Source of the DNA: Methanobacteriota archaeon
Lineage (GTDB): Archaea; Thermoplasmatota; Poseidoniia; Poseidoniales; Poseidoniaceae
Direction: 5' to 3'
Assembly: GCA_018662825.1 (NCBI GenBank)
Contig: JABJFI010000106.1
Span: 1-50,576 of the forward strand
DNA: 50,576 nucleotides
Numbering within the stretch: the first letter of the stretch is position 1; each line of letters starts with the position of its first letter. Positions 33,981 through 42,530 of the stretch are shown one piece after another. The notes beneath the pieces were generated by a model. That model saw nothing but the letters and a program-made list of their open reading frames with translations, made no database searches and was not told where the DNA came from. The position numbers were made by a program, and so were the translations under genes.

Positions 33981-36900
33981 TCACTTGAGCCAAGCATTTA
34001 GTGAGCGGCTGTTTCTAGCAATGCCAAAGCCGAATTGCTCTTCGAATGCACGTGCGACGAGTGTGAAATCTCCATCGCGTGTTGCAATAAGCACTGTTCC
34101 AAGGTCTTGCAATGATTGTGTGGCAAGTTGTGCAGCAATACACATCAAGGTTCGATCTGGAGATTCTGGATAAATATCTCGACCTTCTAGAACAGTGCGG
34201 ACCGGTTCACCTCGAGTTCGCTTCATTGCTGTGATTTCTTCATAGATTTCAGTCGATTCAAGCAAGAATTTTTCAATTGCTTCTTTGATATCACTGGAGC
34301 CTGCTTCAGATTCAATTTCCAAGTCTAGAGGCCTCCAAGTGTTGTAATCACTCAACACATCATCGACAAGTGCTGTAAGCGTTTTTTCGTTGAAGATATT
34401 ATCGAGTAAATCGGGCGATACAAGGGCATCATCAAATCGTCTCTTGAGATTATTCAATCCAGATGCAATGCCGATTAATTCTTGCTTAACCACACTTGGT
34501 AACCACAAATGCAATTTCTTGTCCTTCGCCTTACTGAGAAGGATTTTATGGAAACTTCCTTGCCCTTGGATATCAAGACTTATTTCACCAACTAGATGCA
34601 ATTTTGACGAGATACGGTCAATCAAAGCATCGACCAAAATATTTGTATCGACAATTACCAAAGGAATCAACGAAAGGTTTCGCAAATAACGACGGGATGC
34701 ATTTGGAATCTGAGATTTATTTACCGAGAAAAGAGAAAGTTCAGCCTGTTGCAAACTTCGAATTTCACTTTCGTTGAAATACGCGCTGTTTTGGGCACGT
34801 TCGAGGAACATCAAACCATCAACCGGACGAACTTTTGCAGCTTCACTGGCGAGAGAATAAACTTCTTCGGTCGAAGGTGAACCGTATTGCATTAGTTGAT
34901 TGAAACGAATATCGAATGTGTTCTTCTGTCTTCGACGGTTCTTGTGTAATGAATTAGTTGCAGCTGTGACTCGCCCACAGAAAGGATCTGTTGGGAGTGG
35001 GCGAGGGTGTTCATGAGGATAGGTTTTGAGCATGTCCAAATCATCTTCAGCGTAGTAAACTCGCATTACTTCGACCATCTCGCCTTCTTCATTTTCTTCC
35101 ACTTCCATTTTGGTTCTTGTAACGAAATCCTTCAACAAACGTGTAGCAGAATTGGTATCCTTGGATTTTGCTGTGTGAGAAACTCGAAGATACAATTGGA
35201 ATCGTTGGGTAATCGCACTCTTCAGAGCGGGTTGAGCGTCCAAGAGTTCAACTGCCTCTCGCCATTGTTCCGCGAATGCCAAGTGGATTAGGGCTTTACG
35301 ATATAGCGTGAGGGAGTACTCATAATCAAATTCTTCATGGTCACCTGCTTTCCGGTAATCTCTTGCTGCATTCAATTCTTCTTTTCTCGATGCATAGACC
35401 GCTGCGCGAGCAAGGGTGTGCCAAGGAGATAATGCATCGTTATTTTGGTACCATCGGACAAGAGATGGCAACCCAATATCATGCTCCAAAACAAGATGGC
35501 GAACACTGCGAATGACTCCTGTTGGGATGACATCGTTGCTCATAAGGGAATTGAGAGTTTCGATATGTTCCGGATCTGTATTGCCATGTTGGAGCATTAG
35601 AGCCACATGGTTGAGGCGCAATGTCGCTATTACAGCATTGAACAAGATACGTTCCATTACCGTGAGGTCTGCTGAAGCGACACTTTGTTCAAGATTCGAA
35701 AGGTGAGTCGAAGAAGCAATTCCACTGCCACCATCTCGAAGTGCTTGACGAACAGGGCCGAACGCTAACAATCCTTGCTTATCAAGCACCGTAGTAAGGC
35801 GTTCATCTTCGATGTTTTCTCCTTCAAACAACATCAACAATGCTTCAGAAGTTGATGAAAATGAATCTGGTGCATCCATACTGTGAACCTCAGAAAGGGC
35901 TGCTCTTCGTGCTGCACGAACCTGCATCCACAATTCATTATCACTTCCTGCATCCAGCAAATGAGATACAAGTAAGGTCTCATAGGGATTGGACATTGGA
36001 ACTAAATCATTGGAAGTGACCATCTTGGCAAGCAGATTCAATTCCATACTTTGTGTGTAAATGTCAATGAGAAGAGGGAATACGCTTTCCCAAGCCTCGC
36101 TTGAATCATTAGAGAGATTTTTTGCTGCCGCTGAACGGATGTGTAATGGCAATGTTTTCATCTGTATCAAGGCAACAATTGCTCCATCATCCAAAATTGG
36201 AATTTGTTCAAGTAGCCATTCATTGATAGATTCACTAGAGAGTTCCGAAAGAAGCGGGGCTAATGTGGATAATTCTGTATGATGATCGAGTTTGAGGCTT
36301 GTAAGAAGTTCAATTGTTTCTTTTGATTTCCCTTCCTTGTGGAGGGCATTTAAGCGCCACCACATTATTTTCTCAATTTGAACTGTATTAGTCGTATGTT
36401 CACGTAGTAATTCAAGACCTTCTGCAAGTTGTTTTGAAGTGAGTTTGGCCGCTTCTGGCGGCGTATGTTGCCAAGCCAATAATTGGCGTGCCACAGCCAA
36501 CGAATTGCTACCTTTTGCGGTTCTTGATTTCTTCCAATCCAGCACTTGACCTTGACGAAGACAATGTAAATCATTCAATTGTTCGGCTAAATCTGAATCG
36601 ACTGCTTTGAGGCGTTCAATGGATTCTGCAGGGTCATGACCTGATGCCAATGCAAGCAACACACTCAATGCTGAGCCTTGGCCTTCGAGTTGAAAAAGAA
36701 TCTCGGCTGGATGTAATTGCCGTCCAGAAGAGAGTTGAGATGCGATGTTTCTGAGCGCTACTTGGGATTCTGCATCTGTTACGGCAGGTGACAATTCATC
36801 AATGGCAATAATCAAATCTTCTGCAATCAATGGATTGATGAATGCCGAAGTCAATTTGACCTTCTTGCCTGTTTTTGCCTTACTGACCTTCGCTTTAGGA

Positions 36901-37370
36901 AAGGCTGCAAATTGTCCGAGAAGTGCGGTATGTTGAGCAAGTTCGTGCCAAACTGGATGCACTCCTTTTTCCAAACAGGTTTCTCGTAATGATTTTTCAG
37001 TGGTCTCCCATTGCTCTTCCCACTCCTCTTTGTTGAGAAGTTTGTGAATCATAAGCGTAGCAAGCCGATAAGCAGAACTGTACTCCGAAGGTAGGAGCAT
37101 TTCTATTGCGGGTGGAAGTGAATCCATTGGTCCTGATGAACCTCGACCCCCCCGACGGTTTCGACCTCTTCCACCAGATGAACGACGACGGGGTGTCGAA
37201 TCCGATTCTTCTTCATCAGCAGCTGGCAGTTCTGTCTCCGCTAGTGCAAGGAGAAGAATAGGCCGCCAAGACTTCTCAAGCAGTTGCCAATCAGCAGTTT
37301 TCACCACTAAGGATTGTCTACGGGGTTTTGTCAAGTTTGTTTTGAAAGCAACTTCTAAACAATTTAACAT
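33981..37370 (-). CDS. Giant helical-repeat protein with RG-rich stretch and C-terminal PIN domain
   Basis: The protein has about 1129 residues with no overall family recognised. Near residues 55-85 it has a low-complexity RG-rich segment (RRRSSGGRGRNRRGGRGSSG), as in many RNA-binding proteins. Residues about 100-890 are almost all helical with Leu/Ala-rich helix pairs, a likely alpha-solenoid of TPR/HEAT type. The last 230 residues form a PIN nuclease domain. Acidic sites are visible in LVIVDTNILVDALIDR, LPSVVKQELIGIA, SPDRTLMCIAAQ and LIATRDGDFTLVA, so catalysis is plausible. I start at ATG 37370; TTG 37385 has a GGGAGAG upstream and is an alternative. It converges with icd after three bases. 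An RNA-processing or decay role is inferred. Confidence 0.75.
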   Translation of the reverse strand: MLNCLEVAFKTNLTKPRRQSLVVKTADWQLLEKSWRPILLLALAETELPAADEEESDSTPRRRSSGGRGRNRRGGRGSSGPMDSLPPAIEMLLPSEYSSAYRLATLMIHKLLNKEEWEEQWETTEKSLRETCLEKGVHPVWHELAQHTALLGQFAAFPKAKVSKAKTGKKVKLTSAFINPLIAEDLIIAIDELSPAVTDAESQVALRNIASQLSSGRQLHPAEILFQLEGQGSALSVLLALASGHDPAESIERLKAVDSDLAEQLNDLHCLRQGQVLDWKKSRTAKGSNSLAVARQLLAWQHTPPEAAKLTSKQLAEGLELLREHTTNTVQIEKIMWWRLNALHKEGKSKETIELLTSLKLDHHTELSTLAPLLSELSSESINEWLLEQIPILDDGAIVALIQMKTLPLHIRSAAAKNLSNDSSEAWESVFPLLIDIYTQSMELNLLAKMVTSNDLVPMSNPYETLLVSHLLDAGSDNELWMQVRAARRAALSEVHSMDAPDSFSSTSEALLMLFEGENIEDERLTTVLDKQGLLAFGPVRQALRDGGSGIASSTHLSNLEQSVASADLTVMERILFNAVIATLRLNHVALMLQHGNTDPEHIETLNSLMSNDVIPTGVIRSVRHLVLEHDIGLPSLVRWYQNNDALSPWHTLARAAVYASRKEELNAARDYRKAGDHEEFDYEYSLTLYRKALIHLAFAEQWREAVELLDAQPALKSAITQRFQLYLRVSHTAKSKDTNSATRLLKDFVTRTKMEVEENEEGEMVEVMRVYYAEDDLDMLKTYPHEHPRPLPTDPFCGRVTAATNSLHKNRRRQKNTFDIRFNQLMQYGSPSTEEVYSLASEAAKVRPVDGLMFLERAQNSAYFNESEIRSLQQAELSLFSVNKSQIPNASRRYLRNLSLIPLVIVDTNILVDALIDRISSKLHLVGEISLDIQGQGSFHKILLSKAKDKKLHLWLPSVVKQELIGIASGLNNLKRRFDDALVSPDLLDNIFNEKTLTALVDDVLSDYNTWRPLDLEIESEAGSSDIKEAIEKFLLESTEIYEEITAMKRTRGEPVRTVLEGRDIYPESPDRTLMCIAAQLATQSLQDLGTVLIATRDGDFTLVARAFEEQFGFGIARNSRSLNAWLK

Positions 37371-37529
37371 GTGAGTCTCTTGCAATTCTCTCCCCCCTCT
37401 CCCGTTGGCTCAACCTACCCTCCTTCAACCCACCGGCATGGCCACCTTGAACTCAAAACGATTCGTTTTGATTAGAAGTCTGCCAACATCCTTGAACAAA
37501 GAACACTTGGGGTTCAATGGAGGACTTGG

Positions 37530-37997
37530 ATGGACATCGTTCGAATCGTGGTATTATTGCTCCATCCTTTACTTGCATTGGGCCTACTTGGATGGATTTG
37601 GTGGCAATATTCATGGCGGAAAAAAAGCCATGAACTCAAAGGGGATTTACGGAAAAAAGCCCTCAAACAACATGAAAAATATGGTGGCCGATTAATTTGG
37701 GCTGCATTTTTTGTCATCTGTGTTGCCTTTTTCAGTCGAGCTTTCATTGGGTGGAGAGAAAATGAAAGTATTCTCGCCTCTCTGATTCCTCAAAGCCTTC
37801 ACGGTTTCATGGGACCAATTGGTTTTGTCTTGTTATTCATACTTGCACGCATGGGACGACGGGCACGTGATGCACGAAATCAAGGGGAAAAATTTGCCCA
37901 TCATACCTTGAAGCATGGACGTGCTGCAGACCTCATTATCGTACTTGCATTTCTCCATGCATTCTTAGGATTCTTGTATATTTTCGCCGTATTGTGA
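37530..37997 (+). CDS. Four-helix membrane protein (DUF4079-like)
   Basis: The 155 residues have four transmembrane segments: IVVLLLHPLLALGLLGWIW, LIWAAFFVICVAFFSRAFI, HGFMGPIGFVLLFILAR and DLIIVLAFLHAFLGFLYIF. Histidines occur in or beside helices 1, 3 and 4 (LLHPLLA, LHGFMGP, FLHAFLG). This recalls the DUF4079/cytochrome b561-like families and could bind heme b; that is a guess. GGAGG lies six bases before the ATG. An overlapping frame from 37405 is rejected. The gene is convergent with the DHH phosphoesterase gene (two-base gap). Confidence 0.7.
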   Translation: MDIVRIVVLLLHPLLALGLLGWIWWQYSWRKKSHELKGDLRKKALKQHEKYGGRLIWAAFFVICVAFFSRAFIGWRENESILASLIPQSLHGFMGPIGFVLLFILARMGRRARDARNQGEKFAHHTLKHGRAADLIIVLAFLHAFLGFLYIFAVL

Positions 37998-37999
37998 AA

Positions 38000-38998
38000 T
38001 CATCTTATTGCAAGTTCTTCGTCCCGATTGGCCCACATTCCTAACCAAGTCTCAAGATTTGCATCAACACCTGGTGCTTGAATTCGACATCCACAAGCAT
38101 TTGCATGACCCCCGCCCGTTGAGTCCATAGCAGTTGCCAAGCGAGAAAGATCGTATCGGTTTTGACCGTTTTCGAGAAAGGAATTGGCGTAAAAACTCGC
38201 TGAAAGGGCTGGACGGCTGGGGGTTTCAATCGAGCCATCTGCATAGCCGTGAATAATGCAGCAAGCATCTGCACGGTCGCCTGCCCAAGCCGTAACAAGG
38301 TAACCGTTTGAACGAACACCTTTCTCATCCATTCGGCAGATTGCAAGGCGGTCAATGATAACGGTATGTTGTTCGACGACGAGTTGTGCTGCTTGCCGTT
38401 CTTGTCGAGCCCTTTCAATGTGTGGAGATATCTTTGAGTCATGTAATACTTCACTCAAACTTGCACCTTGAGATAGCAGAGAAAGTACATACTGCATATG
38501 CTCAGATTCGTTCATTGAAAGGGAGCGAGCCAATTGAAGAATAGGTCCATCTTCAATGAATTCTTCGCGGGTGATTTGTCCCGAATCAAGGGCATCAACT
38601 ACGGGCATTATTTCTTCTAAATGTGAGACGTCAAGATACGGGCTCAATACATCATACGCAAGGCGGGCAGCGGATGGTGTTGACTCCCAATGGCATGTGC
38701 CTCCGTCTGCAACAAAACGTGCCTCTTGTTCCTTATTCGGGCGATTGGTTTGATGATGATCTAAATACCATCCACATTGAGGATGGAATGGCAAATCGAC
38801 CATTGCTGTATTTCGGTCGATGAGTGAATCAATAGCCCCAGAACGTATCAATGCTGCATGAGCAAAATGAACTTCTGCATCTGGATTCGCTGCTTTTAGT
38901 ACCGCGGCCGCACACAAACCATCTAGATCAGAGTCGGCAATAATCCGAGAAAATTGGGGCAACCCTGCTCTTTTCAATGGTGATGAAGATGTAGGCAT
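38000..38998 (-). CDS. DHH family phosphoesterase
   Basis: DHH proteins are metal-dependent phosphoesterases and include RecJ-like nucleases, nano-RNases and cyclic-dinucleotide phosphodiesterases. Motif I is IIADSDLDGLCAAAVL. A metal-binding Asp appears in MVDLPFHP and the name motif in YLDHHQTNRPN. The C-terminal DHHA1 glycine motif is GGGHANACGCRI. The length of 332 residues suits a small oligonucleotide or nucleotide phosphoesterase better than a full RecJ. I start at ATG 38998 (MPTSSSPLKRAG); the frame is open to 39052 but overlaps the Nudix gene region. It is divergent from that Nudix gene. Confidence 0.85.
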   Translation of the reverse strand: MPTSSSPLKRAGLPQFSRIIADSDLDGLCAAAVLKAANPDAEVHFAHAALIRSGAIDSLIDRNTAMVDLPFHPQCGWYLDHHQTNRPNKEQEARFVADGGTCHWESTPSAARLAYDVLSPYLDVSHLEEIMPVVDALDSGQITREEFIEDGPILQLARSLSMNESEHMQYVLSLLSQGASLSEVLHDSKISPHIERARQERQAAQLVVEQHTVIIDRLAICRMDEKGVRSNGYLVTAWAGDRADACCIIHGYADGSIETPSRPALSASFYANSFLENGQNRYDLSRLATAMDSTGGGHANACGCRIQAPGVDANLETWLGMWANRDEELAIR

Positions 38999-39086
38999 AA
39001 CGACATGCGTGTGCACGCTCCCCAAGAAGGTTTTCGGGGAACAATACGCCACAATTGACTTGACCTATTGCTTCTCTGCTTGCGGT

Positions 39087-39497
39087 ATGGAGACCTCATG
39101 TGGCATAGTCTTGGTCAATTATGGGACTGTCCTTCTTCTTCAATATCCGCAAGGCCATTGGGATTTTCCGAAGGGTCATGTCGAAGAATCGGATAATGAC
39201 CACCATGCAACTGCTCGCCGAGAACTTGAGGAAGAAACTGGAATTGATGAAATTGAGTTTGTTGCAGAATTTGTTGAACGTAGTGAATATTCATACTGGC
39301 ACAAAGGTCGGAATCGAACAAAGCAAGTGTATTGGTATTTGGCAGAAACTGAACGGATAACTGTGACGCTGTCCAATGAACATCAAGGGCATGTGTGGCT
39401 GGATTGGGAGCAAGCTAAAGACCAACTATCTCATGATGAAACTAAAAAGATCCTCGAAAGTGCTCACATGCACATGATAAAACTCGGCAAGGACTGA
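39087..39497 (+). CDS. Nudix hydrolase (Ap4A-hydrolase-like)
   Basis: Nudix enzymes cleave nucleoside diphosphates linked to another group. The motif region reads FPKGHVEESDNDHHATARR, then ELEEETGI. It keeps the REL.EE.G helix but has one residue more than the canonical spacing between the first Gly and Arg-Glu. The start METSCGIVLVNYG is the usual first strand of Ap4A-type proteins, so ATG 39087 is chosen; the frame is open back to 39009. The WDFPKGH tract is characteristic of diadenosine tetraphosphate hydrolases, which makes them the best guess. Confidence 0.83.
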   Translation: METSCGIVLVNYGTVLLLQYPQGHWDFPKGHVEESDNDHHATARRELEEETGIDEIEFVAEFVERSEYSYWHKGRNRTKQVYWYLAETERITVTLSNEHQGHVWLDWEQAKDQLSHDETKKILESAHMHMIKLGKD

Positions 39498-39498
39498 T

Positions 39499-40194
39499 TC
39501 AAAGTTGTTCTAAATCGTCATCGCTTTGATTCATTTTCCGAATCAAAGACCCTGCGCCGCTTTCTGGGCCTCTCCGCCCTAGAGGCATCCAATATTCTTC
39601 ATCATTCCCAAGCTTCAAACAAACCCATCGACAAAACACAAAAAGCCAATCAGAAAGCCGGTTGATGTACACAAGTACGATTGAGCGAACTGCGTCATCG
39701 CCTTCAGATTCTATCAAACGTAGAACAGTGCGTTCAAGACGGCGAGTGACTGTTCGAGCAAGATGAATAACTGCCTCGGGACCTTGCCCTGATGGAAGAA
39801 TAAAACTTGTAAGTGGTTCAAGTTGTTCAAGCCAAGCATCCATTTCGTCGACCAAAACCGAGGCTTGATTTTCACTAAGAATCGCCATTTGTTCAGGAAT
39901 TTTAGACGGAGGGCATGCAAGTTCAGCCCCAAGATCGAAAAGTTCATTCTGGATACGGGGAAGAATTTGGTTTGCAATAGATTGAATCCTTTGGACCGTA
40001 GAACGACTTCCGCCATCGCCATGCTTTGGCATACGTCCAATTTCCATAAGACATAAGCCGAAAAGTGCATTCAATTCATCGCATGTACCAACTGCTTCTA
40101 ATCGAGGGTCTGCTTTCGAGCGACGAGAGCCATCAACAAGTGAAGTTTCGCCCCCATCTCCCGTACCTGTATAGACTCGCGTTATGCGTACCAT
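39499..40194 (-). CDS. ATP:cob(I)alamin adenosyltransferase (PduO type)
   Basis: This enzyme transfers the adenosyl group from ATP to cob(I)alamin to form coenzyme B12. The N-terminal ATP-binding signature is YTGTGDGGETSLVDGSRRSK, followed by EAVGTCDELNALFGL. The C-terminal helices contain VTRRLERTVLRL and YINRLSDWLFVFCRW, both typical of PduO/MMAB enzymes. The 231 residues are slightly long. The gene shows that the organism uses adenosylcobalamin-dependent enzymes, but none is encoded in this window. It is followed by a convergent Nudix gene with a one-base gap. Confidence 0.92.
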   Translation of the reverse strand: MVRITRVYTGTGDGGETSLVDGSRRSKADPRLEAVGTCDELNALFGLCLMEIGRMPKHGDGGSRSTVQRIQSIANQILPRIQNELFDLGAELACPPSKIPEQMAILSENQASVLVDEMDAWLEQLEPLTSFILPSGQGPEAVIHLARTVTRRLERTVLRLIESEGDDAVRSIVLVYINRLSDWLFVFCRWVCLKLGNDEEYWMPLGRRGPESGAGSLIRKMNQSDDDLEQL

Positions 40195-40218
40195 GGCTCT
40201 GCCTCAAGTGATGCCATG

Positions 40219-40704
40219 TCATGCTTCTATGAGTGGTTTTCGGGCAAGGAAAGTTGAATCGATTGGATGATACCATTCGATATCCTCTTCTCCAAAGCGC
40301 CACGAATACAAAGCAAGATGTTGGTCGACTACCCCATACCATTCAAGTCTCCCTGGCTCCAAACAAGCGATACGGGTTCCTGTTGCCTCAATCTTAGAAG
40401 TCACGTTTTGCCAATGTGCTACAAGTTGGGCTAATTGCTCAGCCACTTCAACCACATGCTCGCTTTCAGCTTCCAAAGATTCGAGTAAAACTTCTAATTC
40501 TTCGGTAAGGTCATGCGCTTCATCGCTCATTGCTTGAAGTTCGGCTAACCACCGAATCACTTTAGGTAAGTTCTCACGAGCATCTTCAAGAGACACAATT
40601 TGGGCTCCTTTAGGAAGAGTGCGTAATGCATCTTCTTCATCCGCCAATGAACATACATCCATTGGTCGTCCTGAAAAGAAGGGTACATCTGAATGTTCTT
40701 TCAC
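40219..40704 (-). CDS. DUF2203 family protein
   Basis: The protein fits the DUF2203 family. It has a helical first part with an acidic coiled coil (DLTEELEVLLESLEAESEH) and a compact conserved end (ACLEPGRLEWYGVV, LYSWRFGEEDIEWYH, PIDSTFLARKPL). It begins with GTG at 40704. The function of the family is unknown. It lies 24 bases upstream of the cobalamin adenosyltransferase gene on the same strand, so it may be co-transcribed. Confidence 0.78.
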   Translation of the reverse strand: MKEHSDVPFFSGRPMDVCSLADEEDALRTLPKGAQIVSLEDARENLPKVIRWLAELQAMSDEAHDLTEELEVLLESLEAESEHVVEVAEQLAQLVAHWQNVTSKIEATGTRIACLEPGRLEWYGVVDQHLALYSWRFGEEDIEWYHPIDSTFLARKPLIEA

Positions 40705-40800
40705 ATGCGTTCCTTAACTTGGAGGGCCTTCAAGTCATCGGAGAAGTATTTTGAATTTCGGCTTTTTTGGGCGGTTTCGATATAATCGGCATCCTCTAAA

Positions 40801-41082
40801 TTAGGCCGTAGAAACGGGCGATTGATTTTTCGGAGTTGCCTTTCTTACAAACTTCAGGAACACAATAGTCCCAAGTCCAACCCACATGGACAATTCAACC
40901 ACCATCACAACATAATATAGCGGTCCGAATTGCTTGAGAAATGTAACAGCATCATAGGGCACTCCATAAAGCGCCATATAAGCTGCTTGTGAAAGGAGGC
41001 TGGAGGAGAACCAAACAACCACAGCAAACCACAAAATAGTCGACGATTTCCATTCTTCTCGTGTTTCAATTGTTTTTCCCAT
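40801..41082 (-). CDS. Small two-helix membrane protein
   Basis: The 93-residue protein has two transmembrane helices (TILWFAVVVWFSSSLLSQAAY and YYVVMVVELSMWVGLGTIVFL) and a basic C-terminus, which suggests both ends lie in the cytoplasm. No family is recognised. A TATA-like TATAAAAAC lies on the minus strand at 41094-41102, close to the start. A hairpin-plus-T-run terminator for the preceding gene lies just upstream, so this gene probably has its own promoter. Confidence 0.6.
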   Translation of the reverse strand: MGKTIETREEWKSSTILWFAVVVWFSSSLLSQAAYMALYGVPYDAVTFLKQFGPLYYVVMVVELSMWVGLGTIVFLKFVRKATPKNQSPVSTA

Positions 41083-41137
41083 GTATCTATATTGTTTTTA
41101 TACCCCTTAAGTCCTTTGTATTCTTGCATAAAAAATC

Positions 41138-41153
41138 AGTGGTTTTCCCCACT
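41138..41153 (-). terminator. Hairpin plus T6 terminator
   Basis: On the minus strand AGTGG and CCACT form a five-base stem with a six-base loop, followed two bases later by six T (A-run at 41130-41135 on the plus strand). A second stem, CCCC/GGGG at 41159-41170, precedes it. Together they look like an intrinsic terminator for the gene at 41193. Confidence 0.6.
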
Positions 41154-41192
41154 ATATCCCCCTAAAGGGGCGTTTTATTTCCGGAAAATTAC

Positions 41193-41963
41193 TCATTCCT
41201 GTTCAGAAGGGCTCAGAGATGGAAGTCTGATTACAGCTGAAGGGTCGATTTGTACAAGGGCTTCATGGATGGCTTGGATCCATTCAAAGGCTACGGCTTC
41301 TTCACCACCTGAAGCGTGTAAGGATTCAAACCATTCACTGGCTGCGCGCTCATCTTCAAGGAATAGATTAATTCGATGGAGTGCGAGATATGCCATGGGA
41401 TTCAAATGTTCTTCATCAGCATCCCAGCCTTTTTCGAAACATGCTATTGCACCGTTGTCGCCATTAATATTTCCTCGTTGTAATGCAACCATGCCGGCCT
41501 GACTCCATGCAAGAGGTAATCGGCCAATCAATAGACCACGGAAAACTAACCATGTTTGTCCACCGCCTAGCGTGACCAATGAAAAGAATCCCGCCCATTG
41601 TTCAAATTGATTCAAATCACTCCATGTTTGAACCATTAATCCTCCAACACCGACACAGAACAAGAAACCAGAAAAGGGTGCGATGAGTACTTCTCTCCGT
41701 GTGCGGACTAAATGATGAATTCCAGCAAGAAGGCCAAACGAACCCATTCCGGTGAGCAAAACCAAGTGCCCTGTAACAGAAACCGGGTTTGGAGCCATTT
41801 GACCTACAGCAATCAATGAAGCAATGACGAGAATAAAAAGACCGAATCTCCAGGAAGGTTGAGGGAACGGTTGACTTTTCGAACCGATGCACAAGAGTAG
41901 TCCAATTGTTGCTTCAAAGCCAACCAAAATCCACTGCAAAGTGCTCGCATCAAAGATTAACAT
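41193..41963 (-). CDS. Membrane protein with cytoplasmic TPR-like tail
   Basis: Residues 1-165 hold about six transmembrane helices, for example LQWILVGFEATIGLLLCIG, FGLFILVIASLIAVGQM and LIAPFSGFLFCVGVGGLMV. The last 90 residues are soluble and resemble TPR units: GMVALQRGNINGDNGAIACF, EKGWDADEEHLNPMAYLAL and HRINLFLEDERAASEWFES. GAGAGGGAG stands three bases before ATG 41963, which decides the start over ATG 41996. No family is recognised. A role in membrane complex assembly or sensing is possible. A terminator follows the gene. Confidence 0.68.
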   Translation of the reverse strand: MLIFDASTLQWILVGFEATIGLLLCIGSKSQPFPQPSWRFGLFILVIASLIAVGQMAPNPVSVTGHLVLLTGMGSFGLLAGIHHLVRTRREVLIAPFSGFLFCVGVGGLMVQTWSDLNQFEQWAGFFSLVTLGGGQTWLVFRGLLIGRLPLAWSQAGMVALQRGNINGDNGAIACFEKGWDADEEHLNPMAYLALHRINLFLEDERAASEWFESLHASGGEEAVAFEWIQAIHEALVQIDPSAVIRLPSLSPSEQE

Positions 41964-42011
41964 GAACTCCCTCTCGATTGCTCGACCAAACAGCACTTTT
42001 TGACCCTTTGC

Positions 42012-42446
42012 TCAACTCTTATGATAAGCAGTTCCGCGAAGTATCTCAGTAGCACGATACAATTGCTCAACCAAGAGTACGCTTGCTAACTCGTGCGGAT
42101 AAGTCATTTTCGAAAGTGAAAGGCGATTAGCCTGATGTGGCATCTTTGTATTTGGCCAGCCCTGTGCTGGGCCAATTGCTAAATGTGTCTCTTCACCTGC
42201 CATTTTCCAGGCTTGAACGCGGTTTGAAAATTCAATCGAATCAAGAGTTTCACCTCTTTCATCAAGATATATGACCATCCCTTTTCTTTTTTGGAGGAAG
42301 TCTGCGTATGATTCAATACTCATCTTATCAGAATGATATTCGATACGAATACCTCGTGAATGAATACGTTTTGAATACATCTCGATCAGTTCACGATTTG
42401 CTTTCTCCTTTGGCACGCCATGAAGATGGACTGTGACCCTTGCCAT
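42012..42446 (-). CDS. rlmH: RlmH-type 23S rRNA methyltransferase (SPOUT)
   Basis: RlmH methylates N3 of pseudouridine 1915 in 23S rRNA helix 69. The protein has the SPOUT trefoil pattern: strand IYLDERGETLDSIEFSNRV, SAM loop LAIGPAQGWP and the end LSLSKMTYPHELASVLLVEQ, then LYRATEILRGTAYHK. The final ILRG.xYHK is characteristic. The 144-residue length fits. The enzyme is universal in bacteria and patchy in archaea. It is divergent from the gene at 42531 across an 84-base gap. Confidence 0.9.
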   Translation of the reverse strand: MARVTVHLHGVPKEKANRELIEMYSKRIHSRGIRIEYHSDKMSIESYADFLQKRKGMVIYLDERGETLDSIEFSNRVQAWKMAGEETHLAIGPAQGWPNTKMPHQANRLSLSKMTYPHELASVLLVEQLYRATEILRGTAYHKS

Positions 42447-42530
42447 GGTTTCGCCATAGTGTTCTTCTTCATGAAGCCACCATATGCATTAGTACAAAAT
42501 ATCATAGGGAGGGGCCGGAGATTCACTGGC

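Noticed and set aside
33981-37370. PIN domain read as a toxin of a toxin-antitoxin pair
   Set aside because: PIN toxins are small and paired with a short antitoxin gene. Here the domain ends a protein of about 1129 residues and no antitoxin is next to it.
37405-37695. Plus-strand frame of 96 codons overlapping the membrane-protein gene
   Set aside because: The composition is not protein-like, and the overlapping frame at 37530 has a ribosome site, four membrane helices and good codon use.
42420-42530. N-terminal extension of the small acidic protein gene
   Set aside because: It would overlap the start of the divergent rlmH gene, and its residues are unlike the rest of the protein; ATG 42531 is preferred.
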